Assembly: GCF_016495725.1 (NCBI RefSeq)
Contig: NZ_CP054705.1
Coordinates: 4,340,001 to 4,404,000 of the forward strand
DNA length: 64,000 nucleotides
DNA from: Salicibibacter cibarius
GTDB lineage: Bacteria; Bacillota; Bacilli; Bacillales; Marinococcaceae
Reading direction: 5' to 3'
Numbering within the stretch: the first letter of the stretch is position 1; each line of letters begins with the position of its first letter. The notes beneath the pieces were generated by a model, which was not told the DNA's origin, did not search any database, and worked only from the letters and a program-made list of their open reading frames with translations. Below are positions 42,701-54,138 of this stretch, piece after piece. The position numbers and the translations under genes are program-made.

Positions 42701-43351
42701 CTAATCTTTCCCATTCATTTTTTCCCAATCGGCAAGGAAAGCATCCAACCCTTTATCTGTTAACGGATGCTGTACAAGTTGATGGATCACCTTAGGCGGG
42801 ATCGTTGCAATGTGAGCGCCTTGTTTGGCTGCTTCTGCCACGTGCATGGAATGACGGACGGAAGCTGCGATGATTTGCGTATCAATGCCATGTAATGCAA
42901 AGCTGTTCGCGATCTCTCCAATCAGGTTAACGCCGCTATGGCCTATATCATCAAGGCGGCCGATAAATGGGGATACATAAGTGGCTCCGGCTCTGGCTGC
43001 CAAAAGCGCTTGCACACTTGAAAAAACAAGGGTTACGTTTGTGTCAATTCCATCCGCTTTTAAAGCCTTTACCGCTTTTAGGCCATCCAGTGTCATCGGA
43101 ACTTTCACGGTAATATTTGGCGCTATGGCCGCTAATTCTTTTCCTTCTTTATACATTTCCCCGGCTTCCGTGGCAATTACTTCCGCGCTTACGGAACCCT
43201 TCACAACCGAAACGATTTCCCGTAACCGTGACGTGAAATCCACCCCTTCTTTTGCAACAAGACTGGGATTGGTCGTCACTCCGCTAAGAATGCCGAGATC
43301 ATGGGCAAAACGAATATCATCCATATTTACCGAATCAACAAAAAATTTCAT
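42701..43351 (-). CDS. tal: transaldolase / fructose-6-phosphate aldolase family enzyme
   Basis: A 216-aa small transaldolase. [36 protein letters not shown] and the Schiff-base Lys region [18 protein letters not shown] are diagnostic, and [14 protein letters not shown] and [13 protein letters not shown] follow. It corresponds to B. subtilis ywjH. Whether it acts as transaldolase or fructose-6-phosphate aldolase is not clear from sequence. B. subtilis has fbaA between this gene and spo0F; it is absent here. Confidence 0.9.
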   Translation of the reverse strand: MKFFVDSVNMDDIRFAHDLGILSGVTTNPSLVAKEGVDFTSRLREIVSVVKGSVSAEVIATEAGEMYKEGKELAAIAPNITVKVPMTLDGLKAVKALKADGIDTNVTLVFSSVQALLAARAGATYVSPFIGRLDDIGHSGVNLIGEIANSFALHGIDTQIIAASVRHSMHVAEAAKQGAHIATIPPKVIHQLVQHPLTDKGLDAFLADWEKMNGKD

Positions 43352-43666
43352 CACGGTTCAGCAAGGATGCCGCTTAACTATCCAAAAAACCAACGTCCTT
43401 GCCTTCCTCCCTTCGAGATATTCATAAACTATATAAACCTTATAAATCCATTGGAGGTTTTCGCTTGAGTTGCAAAACCCATTGAGACCAATGGCATAAT
43501 AAATATACAATTAATGTGATATATAGCTCTATATTTCGATAGACCATTCACTACTTGTGTATTATAACATAACTCTTATGGTTTTTTCTTGCCTGTGTGG
43601 AGAAAATTCGTGTATCCGAAATATGTCTGCTTTATTGCCGGGCAACGTTATGTAGATTATCGATCA
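43352..43666. other. gene-free interval between tal and spo0F
   Basis: About 315 bp where B. subtilis carries fbaA. It contains a CCATTGG...CCAATGG inverted repeat (about 43449-43495) spanning 47 bp and the tal promoter region. No reading frame resembling aldolase remains. Confidence 0.5.
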
Positions 43667-44041
43667 TCAGTCTCCTTGTTTATGGTTGTCCATGTACTGA
43701 TTTACCTTTTCCAAAACGTCCTGAATGTCAAATGGTTTTGATAATGATGCAACGACTCCCAAGTTTTTTACATCCATTTTCATATTGATTTCTTCATAAG
43801 CAGTCACAATGATCACGCCTATGGTAATCCCCTCATCCCGTATGGTTTTCAATACATCAATCCCGTTTAACCCGGGTAATTTTACATCTAAAATGATAAG
43901 GTCATAGTCAACACGCCTGATCCACCCCAAGGCCTTCCAGCCGTCGCTCGTCTCTTCAACGACGTAACCTTCTGCCTGTAAAACTTCTCTTATTAACGTA
44001 CGAATACCCTCTTTATCATCAACAATTAATATTTTGCGCAT
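43667..44041 (-). CDS. spo0F: sporulation phosphorelay response regulator Spo0F
   Basis: A single-domain receiver (124 aa) that takes phosphate from sporulation kinases and passes it to Spo0B. Acidic pocket Asp8 and Asp9, phosphoacceptor Asp52 in LIILDVKLPG, Thr in VIIVTAYEE and Lys in SLSKPFDIQDV are all in place. There is no output domain. Position next to ywjG (divergent) and tal supports Spo0F over CheY. Confidence 0.93.
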   Translation of the reverse strand: MRKILIVDDKEGIRTLIREVLQAEGYVVEETSDGWKALGWIRRVDYDLIILDVKLPGLNGIDVLKTIRDEGITIGVIIVTAYEEINMKMDVKNLGVVASLSKPFDIQDVLEKVNQYMDNHKQGD

Positions 44042-44159
44042 GATTCTCTCCTTTGGCTCCTTCCATTGATTTCTTCGTCAAAAACGTAAATCCTTTTAGT
44101 CACTCCCTGTTTTTATGATATTTTTGGTGTTGAAAAAGGAAAAGGAGGAGATTCTATTT

Positions 44160-44675
44160 ATGATAAAGAGTTATACGACACAATTGCAACATGTTTTCCA
44201 TACAATTGGCAAGCAAGAGGAAGCTATTGGAGACAGCGCACGTCTTTTAGCACAAGCGCTTGTAGGCGAGGGGACTATATATGTAATGGCGAATAAGCGC
44301 TTCTCGGCACTTGCAGACACAATCGTTCAAAACGAAGACACACCTAAACGAATACAGCGCATTGCCCAGCAACAAAAAGAAGCGCTTACAACCACTGACC
44401 GTATGCTCGTTCTGAGCGAAGGAACAGAAACGAAGAACGAATTATTATACCTCCAAGGGTTGTTGCAGGCGCATATTCCCCTCGTATTTTTGGGACCGGG
44501 GTCCCCCAGCCTATCGTTTAAGGAAGGCATGGAAGAACCAATGGTGATCACCACCCCGTCTTCCCCCATCGTACCCGCTCCCGACGGAAGCAAAAGTGGA
44601 CATCCGACAGAGATCGCGATTATTTATGCATATCAAGCGATGATGTTCGAATTGTCGGAAATGATCGCTGAGTAA
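44160..44675 (+). CDS. ywjG: DUF2529 family protein (YwjG)
   Basis: A 171-aa protein matching the YwjG family, with a SIS-like fold suggested by GTIYVMANKRFSALAD and DRMLVLSEGTETKNELLYLQGLLQ. Function is unknown. The ATG at 44160 is chosen because AAGGAGGAG lies 10 bp upstream. It is divergent from spo0F, and in B. subtilis it lies between pyrG and spo0F too. Confidence 0.85.
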   Translation: MIKSYTTQLQHVFHTIGKQEEAIGDSARLLAQALVGEGTIYVMANKRFSALADTIVQNEDTPKRIQRIAQQQKEALTTTDRMLVLSEGTETKNELLYLQGLLQAHIPLVFLGPGSPSLSFKEGMEEPMVITTPSSPIVPAPDGSKSGHPTEIAIIYAYQAMMFELSEMIAE

Positions 44676-44807
44676 GGGACGCTGCTTTTCATGCATCAAA
44701 GTTACAATGAGAGATATTCATGGCTATTGTCAATTGGGCGATTCAGACAATTAGTATATCCAATGCGTGAGGAGGTAACAAATCATATTCTGCTCGTAAG
44801 TACAAAG

Positions 44808-45110
44808 TAATCCCTCAAACGGTGGTCGGGTTTCTTTGAGAGGAACAAGTGATGCTTGGTAATCCCTCAAACGGTGGCCGGGTTTCTCTGAGAGGAACAA
44901 GTGATGCTTGGTAATCCCTCAAACGGTGGTCGGGCTTCCCTTGGAGGAACAAGTGATGCTTAGTAATCCCCCAAACGGATGCCGGGCTTCCCTTGGAGGA
45001 ACAAGTGATGCTTAGTAATCCCTCAAACGGTGGTCGGGCTTCCCTTGGAGGAACAAGTGATGCTTGGTAATCCCTCAAACGGTGGTCGGGCTTCCCCTAG
45101 AGAGACAAAA
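44808..45110. repeat. 52-bp tandem array, family F3, between ywjG and pyrG
   Basis: Six units start with TAATCCCTC or TAATCCCCC at 44808, 44860, 44912, 44964, 45016 and 45068, each 52 bp apart. Unit: TAATCCCTCAAACGGTGG, then TCGGG, GAGGAACAAGTGATGCTTGG. Units are 85-100 percent alike by eye. The same family is inverted at 12669-12880. Confidence 0.93.
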
Positions 45111-45406
45111 GTCGTGTCGATCTGTATTACGCAGAGAATGCAAGGTGGAACAGCCTGTACGACGAACAAACCTGGAAGCCAGGAGGCTTTAACGAAGTAG
45201 TCCCGTAATTCTGCCCCCTCAGAAGCTGTTGAAGGAAAAATACGATTGGTGAATCGCTGGAATAGAACGTTAGACAGCTTTATACAATGTAAATGTTGGA
45301 GTGGAACATAGGGTCTACCCACTTTTTCCTTGTGCGGTCACTTATTTTGACCGTGCTGCACTTGTCGGACCGACCAGAGCATGAACGCTCGCGGCAGTCC
45401 AACCTT
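45111..45406. other. unassigned interval between F3 array and repeat A
   Basis: About 300 bp with no supported gene. A short open stretch (LYDEQTWKPGGFNEVV) at about 45156-45205 followed by stops might be a decayed coding remnant, but I cannot name it. Confidence 0.3.
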
Positions 45407-45498
45407 AGAAAAACTTGGCTTCCGCCAAGTCCTTATAGCAAAAGTCTTAGTTTTACTTATACTTTAATCCTTTAGCAAAGTTAAACATTCTTAAAATG
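45407..45498 (+). repeat. dispersed repeat, subfamily A, copy 2 (downstream of pyrG)
   Basis: Ninety-two bp nearly identical to the copy at 15184-15275: AGAAAAACTTGGCTTCCGCCAAGTCCTTATAG head and TTTAATCCTTTAGCAAAG tail. The GCGGAAG arm has changed to GCAAAAG, weakening the second hairpin. It lies 30 bp past the pyrG stop codon, so it may serve as the pyrG terminator. Confidence 0.85.
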
Positions 45499-45528
45499 AA
45501 AAAAAGCCGAGTATACGAGTACTCGACT

Positions 45529-47142
<1,614 letters not shown>

Positions 47143-47185
47143 TTATGCCATCTCCTTTTCTAGAGGTGAGAAAACATTCTTTTTC

Positions 47186-47282
47186 GGCAGGTAAGAATGT
47201 ATAAACCAACTTTATTGCCTGCATAAGTTGGGCTAAGGCATTCGCCATAAAAGCTTGCCGAAAAGCCGAGTTAGGTTCTAAA
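47186..47282 (-). repeat. dispersed repeat, subfamily B, copy 3, inverted
   Basis: Reverse complement of the copy at 42558: GGTAAGAATGTATAAACCAACTTTATTGCCTGCATAAG...GGCATTCGCC. It lies upstream of pyrG and is oriented opposite to the other copies. Confidence 0.75.
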
Positions 47283-47284
47283 AA

Positions 47285-47477
47285 GGGTCAACACTAAAAT
47301 CTATGGTTGAAAAATAGGGGTTATCATGAACGATGAACCGCTACGGAACACCATTACACTTTCCATAGGCTTGCGCTCAGCCTCCTCGAAAAAAGAAATT
47401 CGCTTTTTTCTGCGGGGTCTTCCTGCTGCGTTTTCCTACAGGAATCTCCGTGTTTTTCCTCCGCCAGCTCATGTTAT
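47285..47477. repeat. degenerate mobile-element remnant with GGGTCAACACTAAAAT end
   Basis: It starts GGGTCAACACTAAAATCTATGGTTGA and ends CCGCCAGCTCATGTTATTAC. Both motifs recur at 51802-51925, where GTAATAACACTAGCTAGCGG is the complement of the second. No coding frame of a transposase survives. Confidence 0.5.
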
Positions 47478-47487
47478 TACCATAATT

Positions 47488-47775
47488 AGGGACTGCTGAA
47501 TAACGGAAAAAGATTGACACATAAGCATTTTCCGTTGATGTTGTCAAAACTGGATGCAAGGAAATCTATCCTAAAAGCAGAAAACCCTTGCACTTCTGGA
47601 AACATACGGAGGGATGATGCTGCAATGGCGAGATTCCAGCGGAAAAACGGACGCGTCAAGACCCCGCAGCGCCGGTTTTGCGCGAGGAGGCTTGACCGTT
47701 CTTCCGCGAAAAAGCGAAGCCATGGAGGCGGCATCCCGGCTTCAGCTGATATCTGCAAGTTGTTCAGCAATCCCT
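47488..47775. mobile_element. 288-bp MITE-like element
   Basis: Terminal repeats AGGGACTGCTGAATAACGG and (reverse complement) AGGGATTGCTGAACAAC, flanked by a 4-bp AATT duplication. About 60 bp at each end matches the element at 12422-12593. The interior contains CGGAAAAACGG, GGTCTTGAC-type and TTCTTCCGCGAAAAAGCGAAGCC sequence also partly present in the shorter copy. No transposase is encoded. Confidence 0.8.
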
Positions 47776-47827
47776 AATTATTCACTGATATCAACGAATA
47801 GATTTTGATGAAGAGCCCTATAAAATA

Positions 47828-47870
47828 AAAAAAGTGTGTCCGGCCACCGACGGGGTGGGGCACACTTTTT
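47828..47870 (-). terminator. terminator of rpoE
   Basis: AAAAAGTGTGTCC and GGCACACTTTTT surround a GC-rich inner pairing (CCGGCCACC / GGGGTGGGG). T-run on the minus strand, 90 bp past the rpoE stop codon. Confidence 0.85.
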
Positions 47871-47959
47871 AGGTGTCTTGATTTACATCTATGGAACAAG
47901 CCCAAAAGTTATTGTACCTAGGGCACTATAAAAAGTCAAGATCGGCAAAAGGAGAAGGC

Positions 47960-48439
47960 TTATTGATCACCTTCCTGATCTTTCTCTTCTTCATCTTCAG
48001 GGTGGTCATCGTTGCCGAACCCATCGAGTTCTTCTTCATCGGATTTGTCGGCATCATCTTCATTGGCTAATTCGTCAAGCTCATCTTCCAAATCTTCCAA
48101 ATCATTGTCCTGATGTTCCGACCCTTGATCATCCGAACTTTTTGATGAGGGTTGGACAGTCCGGCTCAAATCTTCCTCTGTTTGATCAACGGGATACCAT
48201 GCTTTCAAACCCCAATGATTTGCCCCTAAATGAACAAAACTACCGCCAATATTCAAATCCGTGAACAATTTCGTTCGGCGTTCATCCATTTGTTCCTTTT
48301 TTATTTGCTTGATCTCAGCAATCTCCGCGAACAAGTCTTTATAGTGAACGGGTTCACGTTTCTCCTTTAGTAATTCGTAAGCAAGCTCAACCGCTGACCT
48401 TTCCAATACTTCATCCTGATCGAGTTCACGAATCGTCAC
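47960..48439 (-). CDS. rpoE: RNA polymerase delta subunit
   Basis: A 159-aa subunit of Firmicute RNA polymerase that speeds recycling and raises sensitivity to initiating NTPs. Residues 1-90 form the HARE-HTH-like domain (SAVELAYELLKEKREPVHYKDLFAEIAEI; GSFVHLGANHWGLKAWYPVD). The rest is a disordered acidic tail rich in Asp and Glu, which is normal for the family. Confidence 0.93.
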   Translation of the reverse strand: MTIRELDQDEVLERSAVELAYELLKEKREPVHYKDLFAEIAEIKQIKKEQMDERRTKLFTDLNIGGSFVHLGANHWGLKAWYPVDQTEEDLSRTVQPSSKSSDDQGSEHQDNDLEDLEDELDELANEDDADKSDEEELDGFGNDDHPEDEEEKDQEGDQ

Positions 48440-48563
48440 AGTGGCTTACACCCTTTCATTCGGAATACATTTTTTCTCGTGTGCATACCCACCATTATAA
48501 ACATATTCCAGAAGTTTATGCCACAAAAAATGATGAAGCAGGCGTTCTTTTTTTAAATAGTGC

Positions 48564-49175
48564 CTATTTGGATAACAGCGCATCCAGTTGCAAACGGGTG
48601 TATTGTTCCAATGTATAATGCTTTCTTAATGACCAACGCCTAAATGTCCACATATGTCCTTTAACCGTTATATCTTCCGCCATAAGGCGGGCAGACGCTT
48701 CATTCATCGTCAGATAACCTTCTTCGCGGCATTCATCAATCACTGTTTTGATGTTTGCCGTCATGCTTTCGTCTTTTTTTAAAACGTAAGAAAGCGATTC
48801 TTTCGGTAATGATTTTGCTTCCTGATACATGACGAGCACTTCTTCTTGCATGTCATCCATCACTTGAAAAAGTGCAGTCACCATTTGTTCAAATCGTTCA
48901 GCTGCAGGCAAGCTTTGATCCAGTAATTGATTGAAACGATCGGTCACTTCATCGTAAACGGCATCACAAACGAGGTACAGGATGTCTTCCTTGGAAGTGA
49001 CATACTCATATAACGTGCCAACACTAAACCCTGATGAACGGGCAATTTCACGGGTTGTCGTGCGATGAAACCCTTTTTCCTGAAAAAGTTTGACGGCACT
49101 TTTCACCATTTGATCGCGCCGTTTTTCGATCAGTTGCTCATCTTTAACCATCGCAGGGACGTGTCGTTTCTCCAT
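48564..49175 (-). CDS. TetR/AcrR family transcriptional regulator
   Basis: A 203-aa repressor-type protein with an N-terminal helix-turn-helix (SAVKLFQEKGFHRTTTREIARSSGFSVGTLYEYVTSKEDILYLV) and a ligand-binding helical domain. It starts 14 bp after acdA, in one operon with acdA and thiolase, so it probably senses an acyl-CoA or fatty acid and controls this cluster. It does not look closely like B. subtilis FadR, so its operator may differ. The ATG at 49175 has GGGAGG upstream. Confidence 0.88.
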   Translation of the reverse strand: MEKRHVPAMVKDEQLIEKRRDQMVKSAVKLFQEKGFHRTTTREIARSSGFSVGTLYEYVTSKEDILYLVCDAVYDEVTDRFNQLLDQSLPAAERFEQMVTALFQVMDDMQEEVLVMYQEAKSLPKESLSYVLKKDESMTANIKTVIDECREEGYLTMNEASARLMAEDITVKGHMWTFRRWSLRKHYTLEQYTRLQLDALLSK

Positions 49176-49189
49176 TGAAGCGCCTCCCG

Positions 49190-50317
49190 TCAATCCGCCA
49201 ACAGCATTTTCCCGATGACAAGACGTTGAATTTCATTTGTTCCTTCGTAGATTTGCGTGATCTTCGCATCCCGCATATATCGCTCCACCGGGTATTCACG
49301 GATATATCCGTAACCGCCGAACACTTGCACAGCTTCTGTCGTTACGTCCATCGCCGTATCAGCCGCATAAAGTTTCGACATGGCCGATGCTTTTCCATAA
49401 TCCAGCCCTTCTTGTTCACGCCACGCCGCTTGATACGTTAACAGGCGGGAAGCTTCAATTTTTGTTGCCATATCCGCGAGTTTAAAGCTAATGCCTTGTT
49501 GAGCTCCGATTGCTTTTCCAAATTGCTTTCGCTCTTTCGCATAAGCCGTCGCCGCATCGAGAGCACCTTGGGCGATTCCTAACGCTTGCGCGGCGATTCC
49601 GTTACGTCCGCCGTCCAATGTCTGCATCGCGATTTTAAACCCTTGGCCTTCATCCCCTAAACGATTCTCTTTGGGAATACGGCAATTTTCAAGACGAATT
49701 TCTGTTGTGGGCGAAGATCGGATACCCATTTTTTCTTCTTTTTTTCCTACAAAAAAACCCGGGGAGTCTTTATCCACGATAAATGCCGCAGGACCTGAAT
49801 CCATCCCCGCAAACACGATATAAACATCGGCTTCCCCGCCGTTTGTAATAAAGATTTTCGATCCGTTCAGCACATAGCTTTCCCCTTCGAGGGTGGCCGT
49901 TGTTTTCATCGCCCCTGCGTCGGAGCCTGACCCTGGCTCCGTAAGGGCAAAAGCGCCGAGTTTCTCGCCACGCGCAAGCGGCTTTAAATACGTTTCTTTC
50001 TGCTCTTCCGTGCCGAATGTATAGATGGGCCAACTTGCAAGCGAAATATGAGCGGACAGTGTAACCCCTGTAGATGCGCACACACGGGATAACTCTTCGA
50101 TGGCAACGACGTAACTTAAGAAATCGCCGCCAATGCCGCCATCCGCTTCCGGCCAAGGGAGCCCCGTAAACCCGAGATCGGCCATCTGTGCAAAAAGGGA
50201 GCGGTCAAAACGTTCATCCGCATCCCTTTCGGCGGCCGTCGGTTCTACCTCATTTTTCGCAAAGTCGCGAACCATCTTTCGTATCATTTGTTGGTCTTCC
50301 GATAGTAAAAAATCCAT
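49190..50317 (-). CDS. acdA: acyl-CoA dehydrogenase
   Basis: FAD-dependent first step of fatty-acid beta-oxidation. The 375-aa product has [15 protein letters not shown] and [17 protein letters not shown], the flavin-binding [37 protein letters not shown] and the catalytic Glu in IYEGTNE. Length is typical for the short-chain-type family. It lies 29 bp after the thiolase gene. Confidence 0.94.
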   Translation of the reverse strand: MDFLLSEDQQMIRKMVRDFAKNEVEPTAAERDADERFDRSLFAQMADLGFTGLPWPEADGGIGGDFLSYVVAIEELSRVCASTGVTLSAHISLASWPIYTFGTEEQKETYLKPLARGEKLGAFALTEPGSGSDAGAMKTTATLEGESYVLNGSKIFITNGGEADVYIVFAGMDSGPAAFIVDKDSPGFFVGKKEEKMGIRSSPTTEIRLENCRIPKENRLGDEGQGFKIAMQTLDGGRNGIAAQALGIAQGALDAATAYAKERKQFGKAIGAQQGISFKLADMATKIEASRLLTYQAAWREQEGLDYGKASAMSKLYAADTAMDVTTEAVQVFGGYGYIREYPVERYMRDAKITQIYEGTNEIQRLVIGKMLLAD

Positions 50318-50345
50318 ACATCTCGACTGCCTTTCTAGATTGTTT

Positions 50346-51530
50346 TTAGACTTTCAACAACACCGCATCCCCTTGGCCGCCACCGCTACAAATCGCAGCG
50401 ATGCCGAGGCCACCTCCGCGTTTTTTAAGTTCATAGGCAAGTGTCAGCAATATGCGGTTGCCACTCGCTCCAATCGGATGTCCAAGCGCCACAGCCCCGC
50501 CGTTGACATTGACTTTTGCTGCGTCAATCCCTGATAGTTGTTCGCCGAGAAGGGCAACAACCGCAAATGCCTCGTTCATCTCAAACAAATCAATGTCTTC
50601 CGGACGGTACCCGGTTTTTTTACAAAGTTGATCAATAATAAGCCCCGGGGTTTGCGGAAAACGTTCCGTTTCAACGGCGATCGCCGTATGGCCGACGATC
50701 GTCGCCAATGGTTCCACATTTTCAGCATGTGCCGTTTCTTTTTCCATAAGCACGAGCGCACTGGCGCCGTCATTGACGCCCGGTGCGTTCCCGGCTGTGA
50801 TTGTGCCGTCTTTTCCGAACGCGGGGGGCAATTGTCCCAAAGAGTCCGCCGTAACGTTTTCGCGAATGGCTTCATCCCGATCCACGATGCTATCTTCCCC
50901 GCGCCGCCTCGGAATGTTTACAGGCGCAATCTCTTCTTTAAATCGTCCGCTCTCCGTCGCTTCCTGTGCCCTCGTATGGCTGCGAGCCGCCCACTCGTCT
51001 TGGGCTTCGCGGCTAATGTCAAACTCTTTTGCATTCCGGTTTCCGTAAACACCCATGTGAACGCCTTCAAACGCACATGTCAATCCATCATGGACCATCG
51101 AATCAATCAGTTTGGCATCGCCCATTTTTTGGCCAAATCGAAAATTCGGCACGACATGTGGTGCCTGGCTCATCGATTCCATGCCCCCTGCCGCGATTAT
51201 TGTTGCATCTCCGCTGCGAATGATTTGGTCGGCAAGGGTGACACTTCGCATTCCCGATGCACATACTTTATTGATCGTCTCCGTTTTGACCTCCCACGGG
51301 ATATCCGCTGCTCTTGCCGCTTGCCGCGACGTTAACTGCCCTTGGCCGCCTTGAAGAACGTGGCCCATAATCACTTCATCCAATTGGCCTGCTTCAATTT
51401 CGGAACGGGTGATCGCCGCTTTTAACGCGTGTCCGCCCAAATCCATCGCCGTGAGCGACGCTAAAGCCCCGCCCATTTTGCCAAAAGGGGTTCTTGCTCC
51501 CGATACAATGACTGTTTCCGCCATTTTCAT
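50346..51530 (-). CDS. acetyl-CoA C-acyltransferase (thiolase)
   Basis: A 394-aa thiolase that cleaves 3-ketoacyl-CoA in beta-oxidation or condenses acetyl-CoA. Nucleophile Cys in [12 protein letters not shown], His in [16 protein letters not shown] and the second Cys in [12 protein letters not shown] are present. An AAAGGAGGATG-type ribosome site precedes the ATG. It heads the thiolase-acdA-tetR operon. B. subtilis mmgA and yhfS are similar; the exact orthologue is not decided. Confidence 0.92.
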   Translation of the reverse strand: MKMAETVIVSGARTPFGKMGGALASLTAMDLGGHALKAAITRSEIEAGQLDEVIMGHVLQGGQGQLTSRQAARAADIPWEVKTETINKVCASGMRSVTLADQIIRSGDATIIAAGGMESMSQAPHVVPNFRFGQKMGDAKLIDSMVHDGLTCAFEGVHMGVYGNRNAKEFDISREAQDEWAARSHTRAQEATESGRFKEEIAPVNIPRRRGEDSIVDRDEAIRENVTADSLGQLPPAFGKDGTITAGNAPGVNDGASALVLMEKETAHAENVEPLATIVGHTAIAVETERFPQTPGLIIDQLCKKTGYRPEDIDLFEMNEAFAVVALLGEQLSGIDAAKVNVNGGAVALGHPIGASGNRILLTLAYELKKRGGGLGIAAICSGGGQGDAVLLKV

Positions 51531-51546
51531 CCTCCTTTTTCAAAAG

Positions 51547-51745
51547 TAATCCCTATAATGGAGGGGGTGCTGCCCAGAGAGGGATTACTTCATCGACCTA
51601 ATCCCTCAAGCAAAAGGAATGCTACCACCAGGGGGATTACTTCACCAATCTAATCCCTCTAACGAAAGAAATGCTGCCACCAAAGGGATTACTTCACCAA
51701 TCTAATCCCTCTAACGAAAGAAATGCTGTCCCCAGAGGGATTCAA
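51547..51745. repeat. 52-bp tandem array, family F3 variant, upstream of the thiolase gene
   Basis: Units start with TAATCCCT at 51547, 51599, 51651 and 51703, each 52 bp apart. Each has arm TAATCCCT, 25 variable bases, arm AGGGATTA and an 11-base CTTCACCAATC linker, so it is the most regular hairpin array in the window. It begins 17 bp before the thiolase ATG on the minus strand and so includes its promoter region. Confidence 0.93.
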
Positions 51746-51752
51746 TCTGTAG

Positions 51753-51784
51753 AAAAAAAGAGAGAGGAACCTCTCCCTTTTTAT
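51753..51784 (-). terminator. terminator between fadF and thiolase
   Basis: Minus strand: AAAAAGGGAGAGG, TT, CCTCTCTC then TTTTTTT. It separates fadF transcription from the thiolase operon. Confidence 0.8.
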
Positions 51785-51801
51785 TCCCAATCCTTAGGTT
51801 T

Positions 51802-51925
51802 GGGTCAACACTAAAATAAATGGTTGATAGTAGTGATTAAATATAGTAATAACACTAGCTAGCGGAGAAAAAACACGGAGACTGATATGAACGAAACCGT
51901 CAAGTCCCCTAGCAACTTTAATGAA
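51802..51925. repeat. degenerate mobile-element remnant, partner of 47285-47477
   Basis: GGGTCAACACTAAAATAAATGGTTGA followed by GTAATAACACTAGCTAGCGGAG and AAAACACGGAGACT. Both blocks recur at 47285-47477, the second one inverted. It lies between fadF and its terminator. Confidence 0.45.
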
Positions 51926-51956
51926 AAATACCTTGTTTGGTGAAGAGCCGTACGTT

Positions 51957-54080
51957 TTACGCTGTTTTTTCTTTTTCACCGGTTCCTACAACGGAACGCT
52001 CTAAAATTTCCACAACATCAAGCGTTTCAATATCTTCTTCAAGCCCTTTGTCCTTCGTGCCGTCACTGAGCATCGTCAAACAATAGGGACAAGCGCTCCC
52101 GATCATCGTCGGATCCACTTCCAGTGCTTGTTCCGTGCGGGCAACGTTCACCCTTTGTCCGGCCTCTTCTTCCATCCACATCATGCCGCCGCCGGCACCG
52201 CAGCACATTCCCTTTTCGCGGTTTCGTGCCATCTCGACGACGTTAAGGCCGGGCACAGCTCTTAAGATTTCACGCGGCGGATCGTAAACTTCGTTATAAC
52301 GGCCGAGGTAACAAGAATCATGGTACGTGATCGTCTCGTTGACGGCTTGCGTTGGCTTCAATTTCCCTTCTTCCAACAATTGCACGAGAAATTCCGTATG
52401 GTGGTAGATTTCTACGTCTTCCAAACCAAACTCCGGATACTCATTTTTAAACATGTTGTACGCGTGCGGATCAATGGTAATAATCCGTTTAACGTCATTT
52501 TTTTGGAATTCCTCGATATTTTTAGTCGCGAGTTCCTGGAAAAGAAATTCATTGCCGATCCGCCTAGGGGTATCTCCGGAGTTCTTTTCCTTGTTTCCGA
52601 GAATCGCAAAGGAAACGCCTGCTTCATTTAGCAGCTTTGCAAATGACGCCGCAACCTTCTGGCTACGTTTGTCATAAGAACCCATAGACCCGACGAAGAA
52701 AAGATAATCAAAGGATTCGTCTTTTTTATTTAGTTCTTTTACCGTCGGCACTTCAATATCATCACGGCTGTCTCTCCAATTCTCACGCTCTTTACGGTTA
52801 ATGCCCCATGGATTTCCTTGACGTTCAATGTTCGTGATCGCCCGTTGTGCATCTGCATCCATTTTTCCTTCGGTAAGAACGAGATAGCGTCGCATATCAA
52901 GAATTTTGTCGACGTGTTCATTCGCCACCGGGCAAGCATCTTCGCAGTTTCGGCACGTCGTACAAGCCCAAAGTTCCTCTTCGGTAATGACATCGCCAAT
53001 CAAATTCATGCTATGAACATCTTTCGTTGCCGCAACTTCATCGTTCCCGCCTTGGCCGGCCAACTGATTCGCGGTTGCGCCACTAAAGGCGTACGCCGGC
53101 ATCCAGGGGGATTGGGACGTGATGGCTGCTCCCTTTTCGGTCAAATGGTCTCTCATTTTAATGAGCAAATCCATCGGCGAAAGCATTTTGCCGCTCCCCG
53201 TCGCCGGGCACATATTCGTACAACGCCCGCACTCAACGCAAGCGTATAGATCCAATAGCTGTTTCTGGTCGAAATCTTCAATTTTATTCTTGCCAAATTC
53301 TTCTTTTGTTTCATCTTCAAAATCAATCGATTCCAATTTTCCGGTTGGTTTTGTCGGTCCTACAAACACATTGGCCGGTCCGGCGATCAAGTGGGCGTGC
53401 TTGGATTGCGGAATATAGACTAGGAACGTAAGCAAAAACAACAAGTGCAACCACCAGAACACGTAAAATAAAACGCCCGCTGCCGTAGCCCCCAGTGGTT
53501 CAAACGCTAGCGCGAGCACCGAAGATGCAGGTTCGTAGATGCTTGGAGCGCTATCTGCAAACCACACGTGCCCCGCACCTTTTGTCGCCAATTTAAACAC
53601 CATGACGCCACTGAGCAGAATGAGTACGATACCGGCTTTCCAGCCGCGTTTCAATCGAACGATCTTCTCTATATAACGACGATAAAAAGCCCATATTACT
53701 CCGAAAAGAATGATTAGAACAACAATTTCCTGCGATAATGTGAAAAATGGATAAAGCGGCCCAAACGGCAAGTGCCCGCCATTACTTAAGCCCTTCCAAA
53801 TAACATCGATCGCGCTGAATTGAACAATAATGAAGCCGTAGAAGAAAATAACGTGAATAATCCCGCTTTTTTTATCCTTCAGCAACTTCTTCTGGCCAAA
53901 CACATTGACCATGACCGCCTTCCATCGTTCCTTTGCGGAATAAATGAAATTCGGTTTATCTCCAAGGCGAATAAAATCAACCCTCGTTTTTACGAGTCTA
54001 TAAAATAAAAACAGGGCATAGAGTGTCACCGCCAAAAAAGCGATTACATGAACCCAAAAAAGTATGTCCTCCACCCTCAA
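51957..54080 (-). CDS. fadF: membrane Fe-S oxidoreductase FadF (YwjF), heterodisulfide reductase-related
   Basis: A 707-aa protein thought to pass electrons from acyl-CoA dehydrogenase (through EtfAB) to the quinone pool. N-terminal half: five to six membrane helices of the nitrate-reductase-gamma type. Then two 4Fe-4S motifs, CVECGRCTNMC...CP and CTTCRNCEDACP, and two CCG domains, CYLGRYNEVYDPPREIL and MCCGAGGGMMW. The linkage with acdA and cls is that of B. subtilis ywjF. A FadR-type palindrome lies 60 bp before the start. Confidence 0.92.
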   Translation of the reverse strand: MRVEDILFWVHVIAFLAVTLYALFLFYRLVKTRVDFIRLGDKPNFIYSAKERWKAVMVNVFGQKKLLKDKKSGIIHVIFFYGFIIVQFSAIDVIWKGLSNGGHLPFGPLYPFFTLSQEIVVLIILFGVIWAFYRRYIEKIVRLKRGWKAGIVLILLSGVMVFKLATKGAGHVWFADSAPSIYEPASSVLALAFEPLGATAAGVLFYVFWWLHLLFLLTFLVYIPQSKHAHLIAGPANVFVGPTKPTGKLESIDFEDETKEEFGKNKIEDFDQKQLLDLYACVECGRCTNMCPATGSGKMLSPMDLLIKMRDHLTEKGAAITSQSPWMPAYAFSGATANQLAGQGGNDEVAATKDVHSMNLIGDVITEEELWACTTCRNCEDACPVANEHVDKILDMRRYLVLTEGKMDADAQRAITNIERQGNPWGINRKERENWRDSRDDIEVPTVKELNKKDESFDYLFFVGSMGSYDKRSQKVAASFAKLLNEAGVSFAILGNKEKNSGDTPRRIGNEFLFQELATKNIEEFQKNDVKRIITIDPHAYNMFKNEYPEFGLEDVEIYHHTEFLVQLLEEGKLKPTQAVNETITYHDSCYLGRYNEVYDPPREILRAVPGLNVVEMARNREKGMCCGAGGGMMWMEEEAGQRVNVARTEQALEVDPTMIGSACPYCLTMLSDGTKDKGLEEDIETLDVVEILERSVVGTGEKEKTA

Positions 54081-54138
54081 TTTCTCCTTTCCATTGTATA
54101 TATCTTTTCTATTTAGACAAGTATAACAAAAAAACCAC

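Noticed and set aside
44815-45322. Minus-strand frames of 87 and 99 codons in the F3 array
   Set aside because: Products are repeats of the array sequence read in shifting frames. No start signal or family resemblance.
50538-51335. A 265-codon plus-strand frame
   Set aside because: It is antisense to the thiolase gene, with no ribosome site and Arg/Cys/His-rich composition typical of antisense frames.
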